A DNA stretch of 64,000 nt, taken from assembly GCA_019186945.1 (NCBI GenBank), contig JABAQJ010000007.1:517074-581073 (forward strand), given 5' to 3'. This document shows, piece by piece, positions 53,683-64,000 of the stretch. The DNA is from Gemmatimonadaceae bacterium. GTDB taxonomy: Bacteria; Gemmatimonadota; Gemmatimonadetes; Gemmatimonadales; Gemmatimonadaceae. A program made the position numbers and the translations under genes. Each line of letters starts with the position of its first letter. Position 1 is the stretch's first letter. The notes under the pieces are model-generated. The model saw only the letters and a list, made by a program, of their open reading frames with translations, did not search any database and was not told where the DNA came from.

Positions 53683-56016
53683 GTGCGAATCCCACTGCTC
53701 GCGTCCCTGAGTCTGGTGACGCAAGTCCCGCTTGTGTTGGCGGCGCAGAACCCACTACAGGGTAAGGTCTTCGACACTTACACGCGGGCGCCACTGGCGG
53801 GCACCCAAGTCGTTACCAATGCTGGCGGGTCTGCCATCTCGGGAAACGATGGCGCCTTCTCCGTTGCGTGCAGCACGGGCATGACCGTCGATTTCCGACT
53901 TCTCGGCTACGAGAAGTACTCCGCCACGGTGACTGACTGCGCAGCGCAGCTGCTCGTTGGCCTTACCGCCGGAACGCAGAACCTGAATGCGGTCAGCATA
54001 GTCGCCACGCGCGACGCGCCGAGCGTGCAGCAACCGCTTTCCGTCACGACGCTGTCGCGGTCGGAACTCACCCGAGGGATGGGTTTGTTTCTGGACGATG
54101 TGCTGAACACCGTTCCGGGGATCCGAATGGAGCGCCGCACGATGTCAGGCGGCCAGCGGATCACCATTCGCGGCTACGGCAACCGCACCAACTTCGATGG
54201 CTCGGGATACAAGGCGTATCTGAACGGCATCCCGGTTACGGACGCCGAGGGTGTCACGATGCTCGACGACGTGGATTTTGCCACGTTAGGCAAGGTGGAC
54301 GTCATCAGGGGGCCGGCGTCGAGTTTGTATGGCGCGGGGATCGCCGGCGTCGTGAACCTCTACACGTTGCGTCCTGACCGGGCCGGTGCCACGCTGCAGC
54401 AGGAAACCTTGTCCGGTGCGGACGGGCTGCTGCGTTCGGACACCCGCTTCAGCAGCGTGGGGAGCACCTCGACCTTCCTGATGAACTACGGTCACCAGAC
54501 GTACGACAGCTACCACGTCCACAGCGCGTCGAAGAAGGACCACGTGATGTTCCTGGGAGACTTTCGCCCGTCGGAACGCCGCAACGTGACTGCCTTCCTG
54601 ACGTATGCGCACTCCTACGACGAGCGCTCCGGCCAGATGGACAGTGCGGCGTTCTTCGGCAGGAAGAACGTCGGTGAGGCTCCCTATCTCAACAACGACG
54701 GTCACGTCGACATGGAGTCGGTTCGGGCCGGCGTGACCCATGCGTACCGCTTCTCTGAGCGCGTAGAGCCGGTCGTCACGGCGTACTTCACGGGCGTCGA
54801 TCGCGAGGACGTGTTCGCGGTGGGGCTCAACCCGCGTTCGAACCAGACCTTCGGGGCGCGCGCCATCCTGAACACGCGCTTCCAGAATGGCGGTCATCCC
54901 GTAATTGGTGTGACCGGCCTGGAGTACGAGAAGACGAACCAGTTCGCCAAGGGCTATCCGTACAGCAGCAAGGTGCTCGGCGGGATCACGACCGACGTGG
55001 AGACGCACTCGCAGCAGTACAGCCTCTTCAGCCAGTGGGAGGTCTCGCTGCCATCGGCGTTCAAGGTGACCGTGGGGAGCAGCCTCAACTTCACCGAATA
55101 TGCCATCACGGATCGGCTCGCCAACGCGGCCAATCCCAGGCATCGAGACGTGTCGGGGCGACAGACGTACGATCCGGTCCTGATGCCGCGCTTCGCCGTG
55201 CATCGCATGCTGGGAGACAACCAGTCGGTTTACTTGAGCTGGGGCAGGGGGTTCACGCCGTCGACGTCGAGCGATGCGGTGATTTCGTTCACGGGCGAGC
55301 CGAACAGGGGACTCAAGCCGGAGCGGGCGACGCAGGTTGAGTTCGGCACCAAAGGGAGCGTATTGGACAATCGGCTGTCGTATCAGTTGGCGCTGTTCCG
55401 ACTTGATGTCTCCGACAAGCTCACCAGCCAGTCGGTGTTCGACAACCAGGGGACGCAGCTCTATTCGTACACGGTGAATGCCGGCGATCAGGCGAACAAG
55501 GGATTGGAGTTGGCGGCTTCGTACGCGATGCTGTCGGAACCGGCGGGAATCCTGACGCAACTCCGCCCATGGCTGTCGTACGCGTTGTCCGACTTCACGT
55601 ACTCCGACTTCAGCAGCAACAACAACAACGACGCCGGAACCGTCCGCTACGACGGCAAGCGTGTAGTCGGCGTTCCACGGACCGTCTGGACGCTGGGTGC
55701 CGATGCGTCGCTGGCCGCTGGCGTGTACTTGACGGCGACCGGCGAGCATCGAGGAGATATGCCGCTAACGTACGACAATGCGCATTGGACGCCGGGCTAC
55801 ACCGTGATCAACGCGAAAGCGGGGCTTCGTCGTGACCTCTCGCCGCGTTTCGGCATCGACGCGTACGCGGGCGTGCAGAACCTGACGGGCGAGCTCTACT
55901 ACACCATGGTCTTCCTGAACGGTAACTACTCCGGAGCGAGGGCTCCTTCGATCTACCTGCCGGGGCCGTACACAGCCAAGCCGTTCGTCGGACTTCGCGC
56001 GAGTGTCCGGCCATGA
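53683..56016 (+). CDS. TonB-dependent receptor of a heme-uptake operon
   Basis: 777 residues from GTG 53683 with a signal peptide (MRIPLLASLSLVTQVPLVLAAQ). A short carboxypeptidase-like beta domain (about 25-95), plug (LDDVLNTVPGIRMERRTMSGGQRITIRGYG and DVDFATLGKVDVIRGPASSLYG) and a 22-strand type barrel follow; the C-terminal segment VQNLTGELYY...KPFVGLRASVRP matches receptor endings, though the last residue is Pro rather than Phe. Its stop overlaps the HmuT-like gene (ATGA), so heme is the inferred ligand. No FRAP/NPNL-like motif of typical heme receptors was noticed, which leaves siderophores possible. Confidence 0.85.
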   Translation: MRIPLLASLSLVTQVPLVLAAQNPLQGKVFDTYTRAPLAGTQVVTNAGGSAISGNDGAFSVACSTGMTVDFRLLGYEKYSATVTDCAAQLLVGLTAGTQNLNAVSIVATRDAPSVQQPLSVTTLSRSELTRGMGLFLDDVLNTVPGIRMERRTMSGGQRITIRGYGNRTNFDGSGYKAYLNGIPVTDAEGVTMLDDVDFATLGKVDVIRGPASSLYGAGIAGVVNLYTLRPDRAGATLQQETLSGADGLLRSDTRFSSVGSTSTFLMNYGHQTYDSYHVHSASKKDHVMFLGDFRPSERRNVTAFLTYAHSYDERSGQMDSAAFFGRKNVGEAPYLNNDGHVDMESVRAGVTHAYRFSERVEPVVTAYFTGVDREDVFAVGLNPRSNQTFGARAILNTRFQNGGHPVIGVTGLEYEKTNQFAKGYPYSSKVLGGITTDVETHSQQYSLFSQWEVSLPSAFKVTVGSSLNFTEYAITDRLANAANPRHRDVSGRQTYDPVLMPRFAVHRMLGDNQSVYLSWGRGFTPSTSSDAVISFTGEPNRGLKPERATQVEFGTKGSVLDNRLSYQLALFRLDVSDKLTSQSVFDNQGTQLYSYTVNAGDQANKGLELAASYAMLSEPAGILTQLRPWLSYALSDFTYSDFSSNNNNDAGTVRYDGKRVVGVPRTVWTLGADASLAAGVYLTATGEHRGDMPLTYDNAHWTPGYTVINAKAGLRRDLSPRFGIDAYAGVQNLTGELYYTMVFLNGNYSGARAPSIYLPGPYTAKPFVGLRASVRP

Positions 56017-56909
56017 CGCGCTCGCGATGGCTGGTCGTTGCAGCCGTGGCCCTTGCCGGCGCGACCGGTTGCGGGCGCTTCGGTAACGACGATACCAGGG
56101 CCGGTCACAAGGAACGTATCGTCTCCGTTTCCAAGCAGTACACGGAGATCCTCTACGCGCTTGGCGCAACCGACGACCTCGTGGCCGTCGATGTCTCGAG
56201 CACGTATCCGCCGGAGGCGAAGAAACTCCCTACGGTCGGCTACCATCGTGCGCTGAGTGCTGAGGGAATGCTGGCGGCAAGGCCGACGCTGATCCTTTCG
56301 GGAGGTCCATCGAACATCGGTCCCGAGCATGTCGTGCAGCAGCTCGAATCGCTGAGGATTCCCATGAAGTACTGGGACGTACCCGGCACGCTCGATGGCG
56401 CTCGGCAACTCATCCGCGATATGGGGAAGGAGTTCAACAAGGTGGCCAGAGCCGACTCCATCGTGGCAGCGCTGGACGCGGACATGGCGCGCGCACTGGA
56501 CCCAGGCCGGGCCCCGGCGGACACGCCATCGGTGGCGATCATCCACTATGGTCAGGCGATGAACCAGTACTTCCTCATCTCCTCGAGGGGTGTGGCGGGA
56601 GAGATGGTGCGGTGGGCTGGAGGTCGCATGGCCATCGGCGACACCTTGGCCGGCATGACGCGCATGGCGTCTCCCGAGTTGCTCGCCAAGGCGAACCCGG
56701 ACGTGATACTCATGACCGACTTCGGTTACGACCGCCTGGCGGGACAGAAGGACATCCTCGCGCTACCCGGTGTGGCAGCGACGAAAGCGGCACGCGACGG
56801 GCGCATCTTCCGCATAGAGGAGCATGACATCATCTACTTCGGTCCACGGACAGGAAAGAACGTCGAGCTGATTCGCACGTTGTTGCACCAGCCCGGTCAC
56901 CCGGAGTGA
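56013..56909 (+). CDS. hmuT: Heme ABC transporter substrate-binding lipoprotein (HmuT-like)
   Basis: 298 residues; lipoprotein signal WLVVAAVALAGATGCGRF. The class III binding-protein fold starts KERIVSVSKQYTEILYALGATDDLVAVD. HmuT-type features are SSTYPPEAKKLPTVGYHRALSAEGMLAARPTLIL. It binds heme in the periplasm and delivers it to HmuU. ATG 56013 overlaps the receptor stop, and its own stop overlaps the permease GTG. Cobalamin or siderophore binding proteins are related, but the YPxxAxxLPxVGYxRxLSAEG run favours heme. Confidence 0.82.
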   Translation: MTRSRWLVVAAVALAGATGCGRFGNDDTRAGHKERIVSVSKQYTEILYALGATDDLVAVDVSSTYPPEAKKLPTVGYHRALSAEGMLAARPTLILSGGPSNIGPEHVVQQLESLRIPMKYWDVPGTLDGARQLIRDMGKEFNKVARADSIVAALDADMARALDPGRAPADTPSVAIIHYGQAMNQYFLISSRGVAGEMVRWAGGRMAIGDTLAGMTRMASPELLAKANPDVILMTDFGYDRLAGQKDILALPGVAATKAARDGRIFRIEEHDIIYFGPRTGKNVELIRTLLHQPGHPE

Positions 56910-57943
56910 GGAGCCTCAGCCCTCAGTACCGTGGAGTGCTCCCGATCCTCGGGGCGATCCTGGCGATCGTGATGCTGGCGTCGATCCGGTTTGGCGCGGT
57001 ACCGATCGCCGTGGCCGACATGAGCGGCGCACTGCGCGGCATGTTCGGAAACCGCGCTACGCTCTCGCTCGACCAACGGATCTTTCTCGAGATCAGGTTG
57101 CCGCGTGCGATCCTCACGGCCATGGTGGGTGCAAGCCTGGCCGTGGGCGGTGCGCTGATGCAGGCGCTCTTCCGCAACCCGATCGTAGAGCCGGGTCTGG
57201 TGGGTACGTCTGCTGGGGCCGCGTTCGGTGCAGCGCTCTACTTCGTGCTTGGCGCTTCGCTCAAGGTTCATCTCGGTTCATGGACACTTCCGTTGGCAGC
57301 GTGTGCGGGCGGTGCGCTGTCGACCTGGCTCGTGTTCCGGCTGTCGGACGCGCACCGGACCGGCCGCACGTCGGTCGTCGCGTTGCTGCTCACGGGGATC
57401 GCCATCAACGCGCTTTTCCTGAGCGGGGTCGGTTTCCTCTCATATATCGCGCGCGACCCCCAGGCGCGGTCGATCACGTTCTGGAACCTGGGCACGCTGT
57501 CGGGGGCGAGCTGGAGTTCCGTAATGATCGTGGGAACGTCGACCATCCTCTGCACGATCGCGTCGCTGCGCCATGCTCAGCCGCTCAACGCGCTCATGCT
57601 GGGAGAGGAGGAGGCCGGCTACCTTGGGGTCGACGTGCGGCGACTCAAGGCAATGGTGTTGCTGGTGAACGTGGTGATGGTGGCGGTTGCCACGGCCTTT
57701 ACGGGCGTGATTGCGTTCGTGGGACTCGTAGTACCCCATCTGTTGCGGCTGCTACGAGGCGCGGACAATCGCTTCCTGATCCTTGGCGGCGCGCTCCTCG
57801 GAGGCATCATCCTTGGGCTTGCGGACCTTGTCGCGCGTCTTCTGCTGGCGCCGGCGGAGCTGCCGATCGGCATCGTGACGTCGGTAGTGGGCGTGCCTGT
57901 GTTTCTCCTCCTGCTGCGCCAGAGGCGCTACTACTTCCTCTGA
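56906..57943 (+). CDS. hmuU: Heme ABC permease (FecCD family, HmuU-like)
   Basis: 345 residues with about ten membrane helices. Family signatures include IRLPRAILTAMVGASLAVGGALMQALFRNPIVEPGLVGTSAGAAFGA, LLTGIAINALF and ITFWNLGTLSGASW, and the GLVVPHLLRLLRGADNR coupling loop. GTG 56906 overlaps the HmuT stop as GTGA. Its stop TGA shares one base with the ATG of the ATPase gene. Confidence 0.9.
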   Translation: MRSLSPQYRGVLPILGAILAIVMLASIRFGAVPIAVADMSGALRGMFGNRATLSLDQRIFLEIRLPRAILTAMVGASLAVGGALMQALFRNPIVEPGLVGTSAGAAFGAALYFVLGASLKVHLGSWTLPLAACAGGALSTWLVFRLSDAHRTGRTSVVALLLTGIAINALFLSGVGFLSYIARDPQARSITFWNLGTLSGASWSSVMIVGTSTILCTIASLRHAQPLNALMLGEEEAGYLGVDVRRLKAMVLLVNVVMVAVATAFTGVIAFVGLVVPHLLRLLRGADNRFLILGGALLGGIILGLADLVARLLLAPAELPIGIVTSVVGVPVFLLLLRQRRYYFL

Positions 57944-58722
57944 TGCTGACTGGAACCGACCTCACCTTCACGGTCGACCAGGCGCGCCTGCTCGATCGCG
58001 TGTCGGTGGCATTCGCGCCGGGGAAGCTGAGCCTGGTAGTCGGCCCGAACGGAGCGGGGAAGTCGACGCTGGTGAAAGTACTGAGCCGGCAGCTCATACC
58101 GCAGTCGGGGTCGGTGCGATTTGACGATCGTCCGCTCCCGCAGTGGAGCGAGCGCGACTTGGCTCGAGTGCGGGCCGTGCTCTCGCAGAACGTCGAACTG
58201 GCATTTCCGCTCCGTGTGTGGGAAGTCGTATTGATGGGTCGGTATCCGCACTTCGCCGGTGCGCCGAAGGAAGACGACGAGCGCGCGTGCGAAGAAGCGA
58301 TGCGGTACTTCGACGTCCTCGACTGGAGCGAACGGAACTACCTGACGCTCAGCGGAGGAGAACGGCAGCGCGTGCAGTTCGCCCGGGTGATGGCCCAGGT
58401 CTGGTACGGAGCGCCGGGCTCACACCGCTGGCTGCTTCTCGACGAACCGCTCACCTTTCTCGATATCCGTCACCAGTTCGATTTCCTGCGACGGATCCGC
58501 ACCCTGCTCCATGCGGGTGACCTCGTCGTCATGGGTGTGGTCCACGACCTGAACCTTGCGGCGCGTTTCGCCGACCACCTCGTGGTGCTGTCACACGGTC
58601 GCGTTCTCGCATCGGGCACGCCGGCGCAAGTGCTGCAGCCGGATCTGGTGGAGCAGGCATTCGGTATTCGACCGGTCGTGCGGGAGGCAGCGAACGGGAC
58701 GGTGCACCTCCTGTTCGAATAG
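57943..58722 (+). CDS. hmuV: Heme ABC ATPase (HmuV-like)
   Basis: 259 residues from ATG 57943 (TGATG junction with the permease; the longer open frame is out of phase with hmuU and antisense-like). Walker A GPNGAGKST at 34-42, LSGGERQRVQFARVMAQVW signature, Walker B WLLLDEPLTFLDI and switch VVHDLNLAARF are intact. The SQNVELAFPLRVWEVVLMGRYPHF stretch and the insertion between signature and Walker B (VWYGAPGSHR) are typical of HmuV. Last gene of the operon; no terminator is seen directly after it. Confidence 0.92.
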   Translation: MLTGTDLTFTVDQARLLDRVSVAFAPGKLSLVVGPNGAGKSTLVKVLSRQLIPQSGSVRFDDRPLPQWSERDLARVRAVLSQNVELAFPLRVWEVVLMGRYPHFAGAPKEDDERACEEAMRYFDVLDWSERNYLTLSGGERQRVQFARVMAQVWYGAPGSHRWLLLDEPLTFLDIRHQFDFLRRIRTLLHAGDLVVMGVVHDLNLAARFADHLVVLSHGRVLASGTPAQVLQPDLVEQAFGIRPVVREAANGTVHLLFE

Positions 58723-58743
58723 AACGGGCTTCTCGATCGGGGC

Positions 58744-58773
58744 TTGACGCTGTCCCGCGCTTGCGGTTACCAT
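58744..58773 (+). promoter_or_regulatory. Promoter upstream of the SAM-II riboswitch
   Basis: TTGACG (58744-58749), 18-bp spacer, TACCAT (58768-58773). Predicted start near 58780 places the riboswitch at the very beginning of the transcript. Confidence 0.55.
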
Positions 58774-58785
58774 GCGGCACAACCG

Positions 58786-58841
58786 ATCGCGTGGTGATTT
58801 GCCGCCGCTTGCCGCCACGTTAAACAAGGAGCTAAAACGCG
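58786..58841 (+). ncRNA. SAM-II (metA-type) riboswitch
   Basis: The segment matches the SAM-II consensus in order: P1 arm CGTGG (58790-58794), GTGATTTG (58793-58802), CCGCTTGC (58805-58812), closing arm CCACG (58815-58819), GTTAAACAA (58819-58827), then GCTAAAAC (58831-58838), the last parts forming the H-type pseudoknot that binds S-adenosylmethionine. A hairpin GCCCGGC/GCCGGGC (58845-58851 with 58864-58870) followed by CTTGTTGTCT could be the off-state terminator. Genes under SAM-II are normally for methionine or cysteine supply; cysK and cysE lie downstream. Confidence 0.85.
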
Positions 58842-58844
58842 AGA

Positions 58845-58880
58845 GCCCGGCGGCGTCACAGCAGCCGGGCCTTGTTGTCT
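58845..58880 (+). terminator. Hairpin following the SAM-II aptamer
   Basis: Seven-bp perfect GC stem, 12-nt loop, U-poor tail (CTTGTTGTCT). It may act as the regulated terminator of the riboswitch; the weak T-tract makes this tentative. Confidence 0.45.
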
Positions 58881-59457
58881 GCGGAACTCTCCGCTGGCGC
58901 AGGGAGTCCCGTCTCGCCGATGGGCGGTGCCTAACGTCTATCGGAGAGGCCATGACGCCGTCAGGAATCGAGTCGCGGACACTGATCGCCCGGCGCCGTT
59001 CGACGACGACGTGCAGCGGGAGCCCAGGAAGACGCACGGCGCATCGCCAGCGCACTGCGTCCACAGAACGAGGCGCCGGACGAATTGCCTCGCGAAGGAA
59101 GGAGGCCGCTGGACAGCGGCAAACTGGCCACTACGAGCTGCGACGCATCCAGCCGGTGGAGCAGGCAGCAAATCCCTCGCGCCCGACGGCGGCGTGCTGC
59201 TACATCGGCAGGAAGTCGAGCCACGGGCGGTTTGCGCTCGGGCACCAGGCCGGGCTTCCGATGCATCGGCATCGCGGTGGCTCGTCGACATGCAACGACA
59301 ACGTGGCGCTCGCGCCGATCGACCACGTCAGGCAATGCGGATGCGAGGGCGTTCCGGTGTTGTGGCCGGGTGCAGCGTCAGGGGCAGCATGACAGCATGA
59401 GCATCTGGACGACGGAGTGCCGAATCAGGTGGACAATCTACCAGGAGGAATGATCGT
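58881..59457 (+). other. About 580 bp between the SAM-II leader and cysK without an intact recognisable gene
   Basis: A start with good Shine-Dalgarno spacing exists (GGAGAGG before ATG 58952) and opens a frame to 59392, but the product is Arg/Ser/Thr-rich and matches nothing I know; another frame from GTG 58927 to 59400 is no better. Protein-like stretches appear in different frames: PAPFDDDVQREP near 59000, ARRIASALRPQNEAPDELPREG near 59035-59100, and YELRRIQPVEQAANPS near 59133-59180. This patchwork suggests a decayed or mis-sequenced gene that once sat directly under the riboswitch. A CCTAACG word lies at 58930-58936, and the cysK Shine-Dalgarno AGGAGG lies just before 59450. Confidence 0.45.
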
Positions 59458-60444
59458 ATGGGCCGAGTGTACGCGGACAACAGCGAATCGATCGGGCGCA
59501 CGCCGCTCGTTCGGATCAACCACATCACCAAGGGTGCAGGTGCAACCGTGCTTGCCAAGATCGAGGGCCGTAACCCTGCGTATTCGGTAAAATGCCGGAT
59601 TGGTGCCGCGATGGTTTGGGCTGGCGAGAGGAGCGGCGAGCTCAAGCCGGGCATGGCGATCGTCGAGGCGACGAGCGGTAACACAGGTATCGCGCTCGCC
59701 TATGCAGCGGCGGCCCGCGGATATGGGTGCCTTCTCGTCATGCCGGACACGATGACGATGGAGCGCCGCAAGGTCCTGGTCGCCCTTGGCGCCGAACTGG
59801 TTCTGACGCCAGGATCCCTGGGGATGAGGGGAGCCGTGAACAAAGCAGAAGAGTTGGCCGCGGCCAATCCCGGGCGTTACTTCGTGGCGCGGCAGTTCGA
59901 CAACCCCGCCAATCCGGGGATCCACGAGTCGACGACTGGCCCCGAGATATGGGACGATACCGATGGGCAGGTCGACGTCCTCGTATCGGGCGTAGGCACT
60001 GGCGGCACGATCACCGGTGTGAGCCGCCACATCAAACACACGAAGGGCAAGCGGATCACGAGCGTCGCAGTTGAACCTGAAGCCTCGCCACTGATCACGC
60101 AGGCCCTCGCAGGCGAACCGCTGGCGCCGGGCCCCCACAAGATACAGGGGTTGGGTGCGAACTTCATCCCGAATAACCTCGATCTCTCCATCGTCGACCG
60201 CGTCGAGCGGGTGTCCAACGAGGATGCGATCGAGATGGCCCGTCGCCTGGCGAAGGAAGAAGGGATCCTTGCCGGGATCTCGTGCGGCGCGGCAATGGTC
60301 GCGGCGCACCGTATCGCCACCGATCCCGCGTTCGCCGGCAAGATCATCGTCGTCGTTCTTCCCGACCTCGCCGAGCGTTACCTGAGCGGCGCCCTGTTCG
60401 AGGGGCTCTTTACCGACGTGGAAATGCTGCAGGCTGTCCAGTGA
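59458..60444 (+). CDS. cysK: Cysteine synthase (O-acetylserine sulfhydrylase)
   Basis: 328 residues; ATG 59458 preceded by AGGAGG at about 9 nt. A PLP-dependent fold II enzyme that joins sulfide to O-acetylserine. The PLP lysine is K45 ([11 protein letters not shown]), the phosphate and substrate loop ATSGNTG is at 71-77, and [15 protein letters not shown] and [11 protein letters not shown] are present. CysM-like length and a missing long C-terminal tail do not exclude use of other sulfur donors. GTGA overlap with cysE shows the two enzymes are made together, and they may form the cysteine synthase complex. Confidence 0.93.
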   Translation: MGRVYADNSESIGRTPLVRINHITKGAGATVLAKIEGRNPAYSVKCRIGAAMVWAGERSGELKPGMAIVEATSGNTGIALAYAAAARGYGCLLVMPDTMTMERRKVLVALGAELVLTPGSLGMRGAVNKAEELAAANPGRYFVARQFDNPANPGIHESTTGPEIWDDTDGQVDVLVSGVGTGGTITGVSRHIKHTKGKRITSVAVEPEASPLITQALAGEPLAPGPHKIQGLGANFIPNNLDLSIVDRVERVSNEDAIEMARRLAKEEGILAGISCGAAMVAAHRIATDPAFAGKIIVVVLPDLAERYLSGALFEGLFTDVEMLQAVQ

Positions 60445-61373
60445 GCGACTCGCAGGAGGCGCGCTTGTTTCGCCAGGTCGATGGAATGATCGCGAGTTAT
60501 CGACGCGATCGTCGAGGTCACCACGTCAACAGACGGTTTCTTCCCTCGCGCGACGAGATTCTCGATATCGTGCACCTGCTGTTGCAGCTCTTCTATCCCG
60601 GGTACTTCGGCCGACAGGATCTCACGGATGACAACCTGCAGAACCACGTTGTCACCGTGCTGTCGACTGTGCGGGAGAAGGTCGAGAGGCAGGTGCGGAC
60701 CTGCTTGTGCTTTGCCGCGGAATCAGGGGGGCAGATGGAGGCGTCCTGCGGCGACACCGCACGTGACCTGACCGCGGCGTTCATGGAGCGACTGCCCGCC
60801 ATTCGGGAGGCGTTGATCGAGGACGTCCAGGCCGCCTACGATGGCGACCCGGCCGCTTCGAGTCTGGATGAGGTGATCCTGGCGTATCCGGGCGTGCTGG
60901 CGATCACGGTGCATCGAGTCGCGCACGAACTGCACCTGATGGGCGTGCCACTCATGCCTCGCATAATGAGCGAATGGGCGCATTCCCGGAGCGGGGCGGA
61001 CATCCATCCGGGAGCACGCATCGGCCGCTCGTTCTTCATCGATCACGCGACAGGTGTAGTGGTTGGAGAGACGACGACGATCGGCGCGAACGTCAAGCTC
61101 TACCAGGGAGTCACTCTTGGCGCACTTTCGATTCCCAAGGATGCACGTGGCCGTGTAATTCGCGATACAAGGCGGCACCCGACTGTTCGGGACAATGTCA
61201 CGATCTACGCCAACGCCACCGTCCTGGGTGGCGAGACGATTCTGGGTGCCGACAGCATCGTCGGCGGGTCGGTGTTCGTCACGACGAGCGTCCCGGCCGG
61301 TTCTCGAGTGGCGCTGCGCCCGCCGGACCTGACTGTACGCTCGAAAGCGGAGGCCGGCGACTTCGTGATCTGA
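60441..61373 (+). CDS. cysE: Serine O-acetyltransferase
   Basis: 310 residues from GTG 60441 (overlap with cysK stop). The N-terminal helical domain (about 1-180) is longer than in E. coli CysE and resembles the EpsC/SerO type; then the left-handed beta-helix hexapeptide domain ([62 protein letters not shown]). Catalytic His and Asp in FIDHATG are intact. It makes O-acetylserine from serine and acetyl-CoA for cysK. The C-terminus ends ...KAEAGDFVI; the Ile end is what CysK usually binds in the complex. Confidence 0.92.
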   Translation: MSDSQEARLFRQVDGMIASYRRDRRGHHVNRRFLPSRDEILDIVHLLLQLFYPGYFGRQDLTDDNLQNHVVTVLSTVREKVERQVRTCLCFAAESGGQMEASCGDTARDLTAAFMERLPAIREALIEDVQAAYDGDPAASSLDEVILAYPGVLAITVHRVAHELHLMGVPLMPRIMSEWAHSRSGADIHPGARIGRSFFIDHATGVVVGETTTIGANVKLYQGVTLGALSIPKDARGRVIRDTRRHPTVRDNVTIYANATVLGGETILGADSIVGGSVFVTTSVPAGSRVALRPPDLTVRSKAEAGDFVI

Positions 61374-61535
61374 CGCGCCGGTGGGCGGCGTTCTGACCGC
61401 CTCATCGGAGCGGCTCGAAACTCGACTTGCACCTCCTCGCGTAGGGGAGACCGATCGTCGCCGCAGTCCGGTTGCGATCGCTGCCCGGTTCTCCACGGCC
61501 TTCCGCCATTCCGCGGCGCCCACATCGAGTCCGCC

Positions 61536-63974
<2,439 letters not shown>

Positions 63975-64000
63975 CGCGAGGCGTACCGGATTCGCCCTGC

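Noticed and set aside
58938..59291. Minus-strand frame in the region between the riboswitch and cysK
   Set aside because: Cys/Ser/Arg-rich translation without any motif or ribosome binding site.

Overview
The window reads as chromosomal DNA of a Gemmatimonadota (Gemmatimonadetes) bacterium or a close relative. This is inferred from the mix of genes rather than from a marker gene: high G+C (about 65% by eye), frequent GTG starts, Oar-type and plug-type TonB receptors, two ADOP-type permeases (one beside a PadR regulator), secreted S8/S9/S41 peptidases, a clade II type nos cluster, and a SprA-like giant outer-membrane protein. No rRNA, tRNA, CRISPR array, prophage or intact insertion sequence was seen. 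Neighbouring genes very often overlap by GTGA or ATGA, so translational coupling is the rule.

Layout. 0-9.5 kb: the tail of a V4R-like protein, an M24 peptidase, two APC amino-acid permeases, a subtilase with a clear promoter and terminator, a heme A synthesis operon (COX2-like stub, ctaA, ctaB, small unknown protein), and a creatininase-family enzyme. 9.6-13.9 kb: an Oar-like TonB receptor, a stress-protein-like gene with a CRP-type palindrome upstream, and a patch of short GGGGTCAGA-type repeats. 13.9-19.1 kb: envelope lipid transport read leftward (lptF with a large insertion, lptG, mlaE, mlaD, a secreted unknown). 19.3-26.2 kb, read rightward: a SprA-like protein coupled to a glutaminyl-cyclase lipoprotein. 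26.4-31.5 kb: comEA-like gene (apparently frameshifted), pilB, pilT, pilC, then a structured terminator region. 31.8-35.6 kb: prolyl oligopeptidase, DDAH, and a cytochrome c lipoprotein. 35.7-41.7 kb: nosZ, nos membrane protein, nosL, nosD, nosF, nosY, with an NsrR-type NO sensor divergent from nosZ. 42.5-49.8 kb: secreted unknown, glycosyltransferase, MetX-like hydrolase, TerB-like protein, and a PadR/ADOP pair in which the ADOP gene has lost its C-terminal frame. 50-53.4 kb: a tricorn-like S41 protease. 53.7-58.7 kb: a complete heme-uptake operon (TonB receptor, HmuT, HmuU, HmuV). 58.7-61.4 kb: promoter, SAM-II riboswitch and hairpin, about 500 bp without an intact gene, then cysK-cysE. 61.5-64 kb: a second ADOP permease.

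How the genes fit together. The sequence suggests a respiring, envelope-rich bacterium that makes heme A for an aa3-type oxidase, imports heme, reduces N2O under NO-responsive control, and builds a type IV pilus. The most distinctive local link is the SprA-like protein with a glutaminyl cyclase, which resembles type IX secretion biology in Bacteroidota. The most distinctive window-wide signal is an 8-base word, CGTTAGGY, present 27 times as its 7-base core in both orientations, inside genes, at stop codons and between genes. Two conserved genes (comEA-like, ADOP) show apparent single-base insertions in short runs, so either real decay or residual assembly indels should be considered.
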